Shown: piece by piece, positions 12,262 through 22,152 of the stretch
Layout: each line of letters opens with the position of its first letter
How positions within the stretch are numbered: the stretch's first letter is position 1
NCBI RefSeq assembly: GCF_003573695.1
Contig: NC_039368.1
Span: 13,458,360 to 13,522,359 of the forward strand
Reading direction: 5' to 3'
DNA length: 64,000 nt
From: Papaver somniferum
Lineage: Eukaryota; Streptophyta; Magnoliopsida; Ranunculales; Papaveraceae
Translations under genes and position numbers: made by a program
The notes under the pieces: generated by a model
Seen by the model: the letters and a program-made list of their open reading frames with translations, nothing else
What the model was told of the DNA's origin: nothing
Databases searched by the model: none

Positions 12262-12594
12262 TGATGCAGGGCGGGAGCGTTGAATATAAAAATACTAAAA
12301 CCACATGTTTCCGAGATACCACTCTTGAAGAAAACACAACTTTTTAATTCATCCAAGACTGTCTAATATTAAAACATAGAGCTCCTTATATAGATAACTC
12401 CATAATAAATAATAATTTCATTTCTTGATATATCAAGATATTATTACCTAAGTATAAAATATAATTCCTAAACAATAAAAGAAAAAATCACCTAATTAAT
12501 ATTACAATATACTTGATAAATTATTATATATTAAATATTTATGAAATTATGCAAGCATATTTTATTTCCCAAAATACTCCACCATTCTCCCCTT
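12262..12594 (-). repeat. TRIM LTR, copy 2 (shared middle LTR)
   Basis: This 333-bp copy serves as an LTR for both flanking interiors. It is nearly identical to copy 3 over its left two thirds. Confidence 0.85.
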
Positions 12595-12961
12595 CTCAAA
12601 AAAAATCGCCCTCGAATTTTGCATGTACGATGCCGTCAATCCTTTGGATTTCAAGCTTTAATCCGGACTCCAACGAATCTCACGGATCATGTGAAACTCC
12701 TTGAAATCCTTTCTCCTTGTCGCCAAAGAGGTTTTTTGTTTTCATCACCAGTCACTTCCTCCACTCGATGTAGGCTAGGACCATGATGGGGCTCTTGCTG
12801 ATGATGCATTTCAGCCAATTGGAGGGTGAGCGCCTTAACCTTCTGTTCTAGATCATCTATTACCGCTTGCTCTTTCTCATCGTTGAGAGCGGCTCTTCAA
12901 ACAACACCATAATCTCTTCCTCGACACATGATGCAGGAGAGTTGCATGTCTCTGAACCAAC

Positions 12962-13284
12962 TGATGCAGGGCGGGAGCGTTGAATATAAAAATACTAAAA
13001 CCACATGTTTCCGAGATACCACTCTTGAAGAAAACACAACTTTTTAATTCATCCAAGACTATCTAATATTAAAACATAGAGCTCCTTATATAGATAACTC
13101 CATAATAAATAATAATTTCATTTCTTGATATATCAAGATATTACTACCTAAGTATAAAATATAATTCCTAAACAATAAAAGAGAAAATCACCAAATTAAT
13201 ATTACAATATACTTGATAAATTATAATATATTAAATATTTATAAAAATATGCGAGTATATTTTATTTCCCTAAATACTCCACCA
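12962..13284 (-). repeat. TRIM LTR, copy 3
   Basis: This 323-bp copy ends ACTCCACCA at 13284, directly before the ATACT flank. Confidence 0.85.
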
Positions 13285-13865
13285 ATACTCTATTTTAATC
13301 ACTGATTGCAGATCTTTTGCCCCTCCTTTATTTTCTGATTTTGTAAAGATTATGTTTCGTGTTGATGGATATTGGATAATAGACTTTGTGGTATATATTA
13401 CTCATTATATTTTTCAAAATTTCCGATTTTAAAAAGAAAAAACACTATAAAGAAGGTATGCTGGTAAGACGATGGCTCACATTTACGAGGCTAAATTAGA
13501 GTAATGGTGTTATTAGTGCTAAATCCACTGCCATTAGTTTCAAAACAGTTTCAACATGAGTTGAAATAGAACTGTTCCATAGTGAAAAAAACATTTGATT
13601 TTAGGTTTTTTTTTATTTTGAGATGTAAATAAGAAAAAAGTAACGGGTAAGGGAAAGTATGATGAGTTGGCTTCCATAATTAATGACACCTAATGTTGGG
13701 TACACTGGGTGCATAAAATGTGGGTGCCATATATCACGATTGAAAGAAAATTATGTACAGGCTTAATTACATTTACATCATTTTGTCTGAGTTCATTATC
13801 TTTATCCCAGGACTTCGATAGACAGTGAATAGATTTTGTATATAAGGTGGATTGATACCTAAATC

Positions 13866-15032
13866 TAAGGCTGCACCGGAACCGGTACAGAACCGGTGTA
13901 CCGGACTAGAACCGGAAAAAAGGACCGAAACTGGAATGGTACCGATATAGGCGGTACATGTAACGGGAATCAAAAGTAGAACCGGTGTAGGAGTGAGTAC
14001 AAGTACCGGTTCTAAGTGAATTCCCGGAGGTACCGGACCAAAAAAACCGTTGAGTATAAGCCGTCCAGATATGTTAATATTAGCCATTAATAGTAGGTCT
14101 AATCTATTTATCTATCGACTACTCTCTTCTCTTCTGTTCTATTCTATTCACTCAGGCTTCTTTTCTCTCAAATCTCAACAGGCACGATTCTTCTTTTTTC
14201 TCAACTAATCTATGCTGCACTTCTTCATCATCACCACCTTCTTCTTCACCACCACCACCACTTACCAGTTACCATCAACGAATAAAATCAGTTGCTGACT
14301 TAATTCTCTTGAATATTCAATCAACAACAACAAGTCAAGATAAAAATTTATTCATCTGATTTAGGGTTTGTTCAATTAATTGCATGTGTATTTAAATTTT
14401 TCAATTGATTTTAGATCTATGATCACTTCTTTTTCTTCACCATCTCTAATCGCATGTTAGGGTTTGTGATTCTATTTCTGGGAATTTTGGGGTTTGTTGA
14501 TGCTGGCTTGTTGCTGCAATGGAAGAATGATGTTGTTGTGTATGGAATTGAAGGGTTTGGCTACGAATTTGAAGTCAAGAAGGAAATACAGGTTGGCTTG
14601 TGTATGAAATTGAAATTTGATTCAGGTGGAGACGGATTTGTGGTGTTCATGAGATGAGGATATATGGGTTTATAATGTAATGGATTGATTAATTACTGTA
14701 ATGGATTTTGTTATCTCTTGATCTTGTTGAATACACATAAAAGGGTGAATTTATTTCATTGTGATTCAATACTTGATTAAAATTATCTCTTAAATTAATT
14801 AATCATTGTAATGGATTTGGAATTTTGGACATTTTTTTTTTGAGTATCAATGAGTTTAGATGGAGACATAACTGCAGTGGGTAAAAACCCGATACCGATT
14901 TGTACCGGACTGGTGTTACAAGTACAGGTACAACTCCAGGTACCGGTCCTCAAAATAAAGTATCGATCAACTCCAAGTATAGGTACCGGGTTCATAAGAA
15001 ACCCGGACTGTATCGGTTCATGTGCAACCCTA
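13866..15032. mobile_element. non-autonomous hAT element with 8-bp target duplication
   Basis: The element is flanked by a perfect 8-bp duplication CCTAAATC (13858-13865 and 15033-15040). Its ends are inverted and similar: TAAGGCTGCACCGGAACCGG on the left and, reverse complemented, TAGGGTTGCACATGAACCGA on the right. The subterminal regions are dense in ACCGG/CCGGT motifs. The middle holds a leader-like pyrimidine-rich stretch (14100-14300) and a 67-codon frame (14454-14657) with a hydrophobic start but no transposase domain. It is probably a deletion derivative that kept the promoter and leader of an autonomous parent. Confidence 0.85.
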
Positions 15033-15132
15033 CCTAAATCTGATTAGGCGGCCAAAGGCCGGCCAAAAATTTTGTTTTTTTTTTCTTTTGTTAATGAGAG
15101 ATAATAGTTATACACTATTTGGTAATCTTATA

Positions 15133-15236
15133 TTCTCTCTATTTTTGAAAAAAAAAATATTATTATTTTTTCATTTTAATCTAAAAATAGACCAAATTGA
15201 AAGTGGTAGTATTTTTTTTCCAAAAAACTGAGGGAG
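15133..15236. mobile_element. short Stowaway-like MITE
   Basis: About 104 bp flanked by TA. The left end TTCTCTCTATTTTTGAAAAA and the reverse complement of the right end CTCCCTCAGTTTTTTGGAAA align well. CTCCCTC ends with TA duplication are typical of Stowaway (Tc1/mariner) MITEs. Confidence 0.45.
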
Positions 15237-16024
15237 TATATTGAATGCAAAAAGTCTAATTAATAGTAAAATCAATGAACCATATTTTGTTTTCTTAAAA
15301 TCAATGAACCATATTTCAAAATTAAAAGTAGTCAAAATTTATATTTTGTAAGAAATTTGATTCAATGATAACCAGGTTATAATAAGTATAAAAAAAATGA
15401 AGAATAACACAAATAGAAAATACAAAAAAAGTAAGATTACATTTAGTTTAATCTGGTCCTAAGGGTTATCCAAAACAAAAATAATATATAATAAGAAAGT
15501 AGAAAACATATCGTACAAAACCATCTAAGTCCTAATCAACATTGTTAATTCTGACTTTATATTTTATATAAATTATGTATATGTCCCTTGATACTGTATT
15601 TATTAGAAAAAACACCTCACATATGCAAGATCTCTTTTGTCTCCCCCACCCTTTGTTGTCTCAAAATGGTGCTTGTCCTGCTTACCCCTCAGGGCTGGTC
15701 CTGGGAAGAGTATACCATAGACGTGATTATATTTTGGAAAAACAGGTCAACAAACAAATGTGGGAGAAAATAAGCTTTATTTAAATGATTTTTGTGATTT
15801 TGGTATGATTTGAACTTGGGACATATATGTTGTCGAGGTTCATTAGCTATTTTCATTTCTTTCAATGAATTAAAACCTAGAAATGCACATTGGTCAAACT
15901 AAGTCCTATGGGCTAGATTGAACTGCTAGATTATCAGTTAAGTGTTGCAGTTCAAAAAACAAGAGTTGTCCATTTGTTAACACTAGTTCTCTCTCCTAAC
16001 ATTTGCTCGCATGTGAACTAGCAG

Positions 16025-16195
16025 CGAGATTGAAACGTTGAATGGTTCAGTGCTGAAAAAATCACCATTTAGATGAATGGTTCAACGCTGGAAGAATATC
16101 CCAGGGCACTGCGCTGAACCATTCAGCGCAAACAGTTTGCGTTGTTCAGTTTAGCGCTGCACAGTGGCGCTGCACTAAACAACGCTTGACCCTTT
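16025..16195. repeat. left-arm subterminal repeats (TTCAGCGC type)
   Basis: GGTTCAGTGCTGAA, GGTTCAACGCTGGAAGAA, CTGAACCATTCAGCGC and CAGCGCTGCAC variants fill this interval in both orientations. Confidence 0.65.
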
Positions 16196-16679
16196 TTTAA
16201 AAAAATAATTTCCTACACCCCCCTCTCCCCCACCACACTCACACGCACACCACCAACGGCTATATATTTTCAAATTTTAAATTTTGAAATGTTCCTTTTT
16301 TTGTCTGTGACATCATGTCAGAAAGCGGATGATTAGGAAACAGACTGCGAGGAATAGTTGAGCTACCCAATGCTTCTCATTGACGTTATGTGAATGGTAT
16401 TAATTAGTGAGATAAGTTCCAACACTCTTCTTCTTCCACCAAGTGTTAAATTGATCCTTAGTGACTGCATAAAAGTCGGAGTGCTCTGTCCTCAACTGAT
16501 TCCAAATTTTGAGGATTTGCCGGGACTACAATCTCACTTGTTATCTGCCTCTGGAATCTCTCATCCAAGTAACAACTAACTCTTGTGTTCTTGTTCAAGT
16601 CAAAAAAACAACAACTCTCCTTCTGGATACTTGTAGTGCGTAGTTATATTGGTCTCCCACAACATACAAACTATCTAAC

Positions 16680-17698
16680 CATGGTTTCCAAATACATGAT
16701 GCACTTGTTCTAGTGTCAATCTGTGTTCTTGCGCTTTTGACTGAGTGTTTCTTAGTATCCTTTTGGCCCCCTCTATGTTATCTCTTCCTTGATACAATTT
16801 TAGTCTTTTTGAAGAGACAAATGTTCGGGAAAACATCATAATGTTCTCCAGGTATCTGACAAAGCAAGGGTTGCATGTTGCGGAAGTAATAATAGTACCA
16901 ATATTCAACTACCATAACCATGCCAGAAAAATCCTTACCGTAGGTTGACCATTCTTCAAGAAATTTATAGGTATTACCTAACGAAGCTATACCCCAATCA
17001 TATTCCCCAAATCTATCTAAATCAGCCAATAATATTAACCCAACGCTTATCTACTCTTCCACTAGAATCCGCAAGAAGAAAATGACCAAAACACCACATA
17101 AAGAATAATCGTGTCAATGTCTTTGCACAAGATAGATTGTCCTGGTTTTCTCTACTTTTAATGTAGTTTCTCAAGATAGACAAGAATATTGAATTTCTCT
17201 TAGAGTCCCATGCATCCGAATGATTTTTGATATCCAAAAAATATAAATCATCTGGAGAAGGATATGTTAGATTATTATCCAACGGCGGCATAACTAGTGG
17301 TCGTTTACTAAGGTCACCACTGAGAATTCTCGTTAACATGTACCAATCTAAAAGAAGGAGGATAATTTCAAACTCCTGATAATGAAAGCTCTTCGTGTTT
17401 TTTTCCACCATCTCTCAGCTATGGCTTCAACTAAGCCTTGATCCCCATTTGCGGAATCAAACTCAAAAACAGAAGAAAAGACACAATTGTCACAATAATG
17501 TTGTGCTAGCGGATTATTGTGCACTACAATTTTAGAAAACGCTTCAACGTCTTTCAAACTACTTCTAAAGTTTACTTTGCGAGGGTTATTCGTAACATCT
17601 TGACACACACGTTTATCAGTATTCTTTGACGATATTGTATCCAATTGATCTAGCAATTCATCCATACTCATATTACAATCAATAACAAACATGAAAAA
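16680..17698 (-). pseudogene. plant mobile domain (PMD, MAIN-like) pseudogene
   Basis: Three overlapping minus-strand frames line up into one PMD protein: VEAIAERWW at about 17425, then HYQEFEIILLLLDWYMLT, RLFFMWCFGHFL, and ADLDRFGEYDWGIASL at about 17020. These match in order the landmarks of the intact gene at 55152-57292 (ERWW, LDWVVLTGL, RAFFMYVLGNFFF, YDWGGPAFAKL). Two frameshifts break it: one at a run of A after ERWWK (about 17404) and one after RWVNIIG (about 17025). PMD proteins such as MAIN and MAIL1 act in the nucleus in gene expression and transposon silencing, and relatives occur inside transposons. This copy cannot make the full protein unless the frameshifts are sequencing errors. 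Confidence 0.7.
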
Positions 17699-18189
17699 AA
17701 TATCAATCACTAGCTTTCATACAAATTTACCTACAAATTTTCATCACAAATAATCATACAAATTATCATTCATTTTCATCACAACTAATCAAAATTTCAA
17801 TTTTTTTCATCACAAATAATCAAATTAAACCCCAAAATTCTAAAAATCAATTTTAATCACATATCATCTAAATCATGTAAAAATATCATCTAAATCATGC
17901 ATTGTAACAACTATCAATCATCAATTTCATCAATTTTTCATCATAATCAAAAATCAAAAAAAAAAAAAACTAAAATTTTAAATCCTTACCCCAATCAATT
18001 TCGTGGACGGAACTGAATGAAAATACTCTCAAACGATCAAGAATTCGATGGAGAACAAACCCACAGAAGGAATTGAGAAAAAAATTCTAGAATCGTTAAT
18101 CTTCAACATGCATTTTCGGGTGAGTTTCGGTGAAGAAATTAAATGGGGAAGAACTGAGGGAAAGGGAGTTTTTCAGTGAAGAAAACCCG

Positions 18190-18345
18190 ATTTTCCGAGG
18201 GTTGTTTGGTTTAGCGCCAGAGCTGCTTGGTTCAGCGAAGTCTACATGGTAATTGGGTCAGGCACTCTTTGATTCAGCGAAAAACATATTTTCATTTTGC
18301 GTTGTTTCATTCAGAGCCCAGCGCTGTATTATTCAGCGACTAGCT
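18190..18345. repeat. right-arm subterminal repeats (TTCAGCGC type)
   Basis: GGTTTAGCGCCAGAGC, GGTTCAGCGAAG, GATTCAGCGAAA and CATTCAGAGCCCAGCGCTG variants mirror the left arm. Confidence 0.65.
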
Positions 18346-18884
18346 GCTAGATTAGCACTACCATAAGACTTAGGAGGTTGTCCTAGCTGACGTGGACTTC
18401 TAATCTAGCTTCTAGATTAGCACACGATAGGACTAAGCCTCGGGTTGGTTCGGTTTTAACCAAAAATTATGAGCCAGACGAACCAAGTATGGTTCTCAAT
18501 ACATCAATTGTTTTTAACTAATAATTACTTAAAGTCTTTAAACAAGTTTGAAAAATACATAAGCACATAACAAACCAAAGTTTAAACAAGTTAAACAAGA
18601 AATCCATAAGTGTCTTCAAAGTTCAAAGTATAAAAAGATTAAACAACAACATATATATAAGTCTGCAAAAAGAAATGAACTTCAAGAATCATGGATCAAA
18701 GACCTTTGGCACTGACATAAGACCTAATAATTTTGTAAACCCAACAAGAAATGAACCTTATGTTAAAGTCTTTGTAATAACAACTTTGAATTGATAAGTA
18801 AAGAAAACAAAAAAGAGAAAAAGATTATATTACCTTCCTTAATGCTAAAGTTATCATTTGGTACATATTCACATAGAAGGTCAA

Positions 18885-19490
18885 CAACAATAGGTTGTTG
18901 TAACCAGCTCTCTATATCCTAGTAGACAAAGATCTTCTCCATTAACTAAGAATGCACTTTCCAGTACTAAAGGTTGATTCAGATTCAACTACAGTCACAT
19001 GCATTGCTAATACATCATTTGCCATTGGTGAGAGTATCTAATACTTGGAACTATTGACCTGCTACCAAGCCAATATGTCAAATTTGGTATCACCATTATC
19101 TGGTTCATAATCATCCATCATGTACCTATCCAACCATGTTTTAATCATCCATAAGGTACCTATCTGACTATGTTTTATTTTTCTCACCACCGTATGGGCT
19201 TTTCATATGTCTTTTCTTTCTTTAGTTCAGCATGGTCTTAATACTTTCCTTTTGCACAGTAACTAGAGTGTCAGTTACATTCACAATAATTGAGTACAAA
19301 GACTTATAATCTTCAAAAAGACTCACCAGTTCTTGTTTCACCTTTCTCATAACACTATCAACCTTGTCACTATCTTTCTCACTGGTTCTCACAAAAAAAA
19401 AATTCCTATTTTTCTTTTCTTGAAAGTCTTTTCTAAGTGTTCTTTTTTGAGCCTACTTCCGGCTTAAATCGAGCATCTTTTCCTATCTAG
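18885..19490 (-). pseudogene. hAT transposase relic (C-terminal dimerisation domain)
   Basis: On the minus strand 19126-18890 reads DILAW, stop, QVNSSKY, stop, then LAMHVTVVESESTFSTG and WRRSLSTRI. This is the order of the hAT family dimerisation domain (DILxWWKxN, KYPxLS, ASESxFSTG, R..L). Upstream, VKQELVSLFEDYKSLYS fits the linker before that domain. At least four in-frame stops and a frameshift make it dead. No matching ends were found, so it is an old fragment. Confidence 0.75.
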
Positions 19491-19603
19491 CTATATATAA
19501 ATACTTTATGAAAAATTAATTAGGGGGATATTCCAGAGATTGTAATGAATGTATGTATTTGTTTATACTTTTAATCCAAAGATTCAGAATACTTTTAGAT
19601 ACT

Positions 19604-19719
19604 TCGGCTTGATTTGACTCAACATGGGAAAACTTATCAGGTCTAGACATAGTAAGGATTGACATGCTGAGATATGTTTCTTGATTCTATGGGTGGTAGT
19701 GCATGGACGCTCTTAGTTG
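19604..19719 (+). pseudogene. 18S rRNA fragment, plus-strand arm of an inverted pair
   Basis: The plus strand reads like nuclear 18S rRNA from CGGCTTGATTTGACTCAACA through CAGGTCTAGACATAGTAAGG to GGTGGTAGTGCATGG and TCTTAGTTG. It differs by roughly one base in ten from the conserved sequence. It ends abruptly at 19719, where the sequence turns into the opposite strand of a downstream 18S region. Confidence 0.8.
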
Positions 19720-20085
19720 AATACATCAGTGTAGGACGCGTGCGACCCAGAACATCTAAGGGTATCACAGACCTTTTATTGCCTCAAACTTTTGTGGCCC
19801 AAATGACCATAGTCCCTCTAAGAAGATGGTCGCAGAGGGAATCCTCCACATAGATAGTAGACTAAGGTTTCCGTAAAAAAAATTAACCAGAAAATTGCTC
19901 CACCAACTAAGAACGACCATGCACCACCCCCCATATAATCAAGAAAGAGCTTTCCTTCTATTAATCCTTATTATGTCTGAACCTGGCAAGTTTCGCGTAT
20001 TTAGTCAAATTTAGCCGCAGTCTCCACTCCTGGAAGTACCCTTCCGTCAATCCCTTTAAGCTTCAGCCTTGTGACCATAGCCCCC
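19720..20085 (-). pseudogene. 18S rRNA fragment, minus-strand arm of an inverted pair
   Basis: On the minus strand this reads the 3' half of nuclear 18S rRNA: GGGGGCTATGGTCACAAGGC, GATTGACGGAAGGGTAC, GACATAATAAGGATTAATAG, GGTGGTGCATGGTCGTTC, TTAGAGGGACTATGG, TTTGAGGCAATAAAAGG, GATGTTCTGGG, CTACACTGATGTATTCA. It has many substitutions and a poly-T replacement near GGTTAATT, so it is not a working rRNA gene. It overlaps in content with the plus-strand arm, making a palindrome of rRNA sequence. Confidence 0.85.
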
Positions 20086-20518
20086 AGAATCCAAAAACAT
20101 TAAATATACTGAAATCTCTGCCAAAATACTCAATATATATTGTATTATCTTTTGGTGCATAAACATAAAACGATACATAAGGATCGGGATATATTATACA
20201 ATTTAAAAAATATTCAATCTCGCGTCATTACGACATGGAATAAGTCCTAATACGTAGTATTGCACAACATCCTTTTTTTACTTATAAATTTGCAATTTCC
20301 GCTAATAATAAATTTATCATACAAAATAATAATATTGCAAATCCCATTAGTTGATATTCATGGGGTATTTACGTTTTTAATATTTGACAACAACAACAAC
20401 AATAATAATGAGTCACAGAAACCAGAAATTGGATCCGAAGCTACAATGCATATCGGTATTTAATAGGCTAAAGTGAAAAAGTGATGATGAAAATTTTTTG
20501 GAAATAGAGGGAATATGT
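20086..20518. other. AT-rich DNA without recognised feature
   Basis: Only short frames and CAACAACAACAATAATAATG microsatellite (about 20390-20410) are seen between the rRNA pseudogene and the copia LTR. Confidence 0.5.
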
Positions 20519-22140
20519 TAGGGCATCGCTCGGTCGAACTCGCCAATGTTAGATGCATAAAACTATATCTTGATTTATAATCTACTAAAGTCAAGTCTCG
20601 GACTAGGATCGGAATATGATAGTTGAGTATCAGACATCACTGAATAACCTTTGGAGATTTAACACTGGAGAAAAACAAATACATTTGCGAGATCTTCATC
20701 AACAAATAGGCATCTGAAGACTGACCCATATATCTAATCAGGGAATATACTATTCTATCTTATGAGACAATTCATATGATTTCAGTAGATTTAACATTAC
20801 AAAGAAGATATTTCTAGTTCAATCCTGTCTTGGTTAAACTCTCGAAATATGATTCGAGCAATGGATGTTCATAAATCCTAAACAATCTTAGTTAGAATAA
20901 TTTATTGTTCACAAACTATTTTTGTTTCAAGTTGATCATTTGGAAATTTCCCAAGAAAATTATGTGTATTGTCTATGGCTATTGGGAATTTTAAATTTAA
21001 AAATGAGAGAATTGCATGAACTGCTTGGAAAAAAAATAGTTGATCTGAACTTCGCGAACTGTAGAGGTTTGCAAACCTGGTTTGCATACCTTTTGCATCT
21101 AAGTTCGGGAATCGGGGGAAATTTGTAAACCCAGTTTGCATAGCCTTTACATCTGAGTTCGGTAATGGGGGATGTTTTGCAAACCCGGTTCACGTATCCC
21201 TATGGCCTGACTTTATAAATTGCCGTCTAAATAGTTTCAGATGGCGAAAGTTCACGAATTATTTTTATGACTATGTTTGCTTTTGTTATAACTCTCATAG
21301 ACACTTCTAAAAAGATTTATTCACAAAGTCACTTTGGGATTGAGGATTATTGTTTAGTCTTGAGTGTTATTGAACAACGTTATTGCTTGTAAGTTCAAAG
21401 GCTTAGTTAAACGTTATGGACTATCATTGTGCACGGTTCCAGAACTACCCTGACCATAATACATATTTTCTGTATAATTTCAAGGCGAATTTTTCACATG
21501 CTTATATGATTCCTAACATGGAATTTCATCTAAACTGAGAATAATGTTTGCTTGAATATGAAGATAACCTTAGCTTGAATTCAAATACATATGTAGCCTT
21601 GAAAATCTATAAATAGAAAGACTCGTCCAACAAAATTTCTCAACTCATCTCTTGTGTCCTAGTTGCAAAGCTAGAGTCATCCTCTATAACTTAGGTTTCT
21701 TTACGGAGCTGATTCTAGGGTACGACTTTGAAGACTTACTTATGGATGCGTGAAGCCCGGACAGACTATCTTTTACCTGATAATTGTGTATACGGATCTT
21801 GTTTTACTGGTTATTGAAATTCAGGAACTTTAGATCAGGAACATGATAGATAGAAATCACAAAGTTCTCTTGGTCTCAGAATTTTTGATTCCTCAAGGTA
21901 GATATCTAAACTATTCTTTAATTTGTTTACATTGTTCTTGAGAGGTGGTTAGCGATCCAGGATTCTATTTAATAAGAGTGTATTTTTGATTCCGCAAGGT
22001 AGATATCTAAACTATTCTTTGATTTATTTTGATTGTTCTTGAGAGGTGGTTAGTGATACAGGCTTATCTTTGATAAAAGTGTAAGTGCTTTGGATCCGTA
22101 AGGTTTGCTGACTTTGTCTACTGCAAACAGATTTCCAAAC
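20519..22140 (+). repeat. 5' LTR-like region of the copia element
   Basis: It starts TGTTAGGGCATCGCTCGGTC and runs to the region before the gag-like ATG at 22153. A 101-bp tandem duplication lies at 21881-22082 (GATTCCTCAAGGTAGATATC and GATTCCGCAAGGTAGATATC units). I see no perfect primer-binding site, so the right edge is approximate. Confidence 0.45.
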
Positions 22141-22152
22141 CTAGATTAAAAC

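Larger units (their letters stand above)
11575..13284 (-). mobile_element. tandem TRIM retroelement: LTR-int-LTR-int-LTR
   Basis: Three LTRs of 309, 333 and 323 bp (11575-11883, 12262-12594, 12962-13284) alternate with two interiors of 378 and 367 bp. On the minus strand each LTR begins TGGTGGAGTATTT and ends CGCCCTGCATCA. It is followed by GTTGGTTCAGAGACATG, close to the initiator-methionine primer-binding site. Before each downstream LTR stands the polypurine tract GAGAAGGGGAGAA. The flanks are ATATT (11570-11574) and ATACT (13285-13289), a 5-bp duplication with one change. The interiors code for no complete protein. These are the hallmarks of a TRIM that became tandem by unequal recombination between LTRs. 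Confidence 0.85.
11322..13740. mobile_element. unit bounded by about 50-bp inverted repeats, hosting the TRIM array
   Basis: The left arm at 11322-11374 (GATATATGGCGCCC, then GCACCCAGTGCACCCAATATT) matches the reverse complement of 13691-13740 (AATGTTGGGTACACTGGGTGC, then GGGTGCCATATATCACGAT) with few differences. Apart from the TRIM insertion (11575-13284) the unit is about 700 bp of AT-rich DNA. It could be an old non-autonomous TIR element. No clear target duplication is visible, so its exact ends are open. Confidence 0.45.
15903..18433 (-). mobile_element. TAA-flanked TIR element carrying a PMD pseudogene (Harbinger-like, non-autonomous)
   Basis: The ends are GTCCTATGGGCTAG at 15903 and, reverse complemented, GTCCTATCGTGTGC at 18433. 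Both are flanked by TAA in the same orientation (15900-15902 and 18434-18436), the 3-bp target type of PIF/Harbinger. Both arms carry GGTTCAGCGC/GCGCTGAACC palindromic repeats. The interior encodes, on the minus strand, a broken plant mobile domain protein and nothing like a transposase. A second end-like copy sits just inside the right end (CATAAGACTTAGG at 18362-18374). The TIR is short and imperfect, so the superfamily call rests mainly on the TAA and on the resemblance to the 51436-58737 element. Confidence 0.6.
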
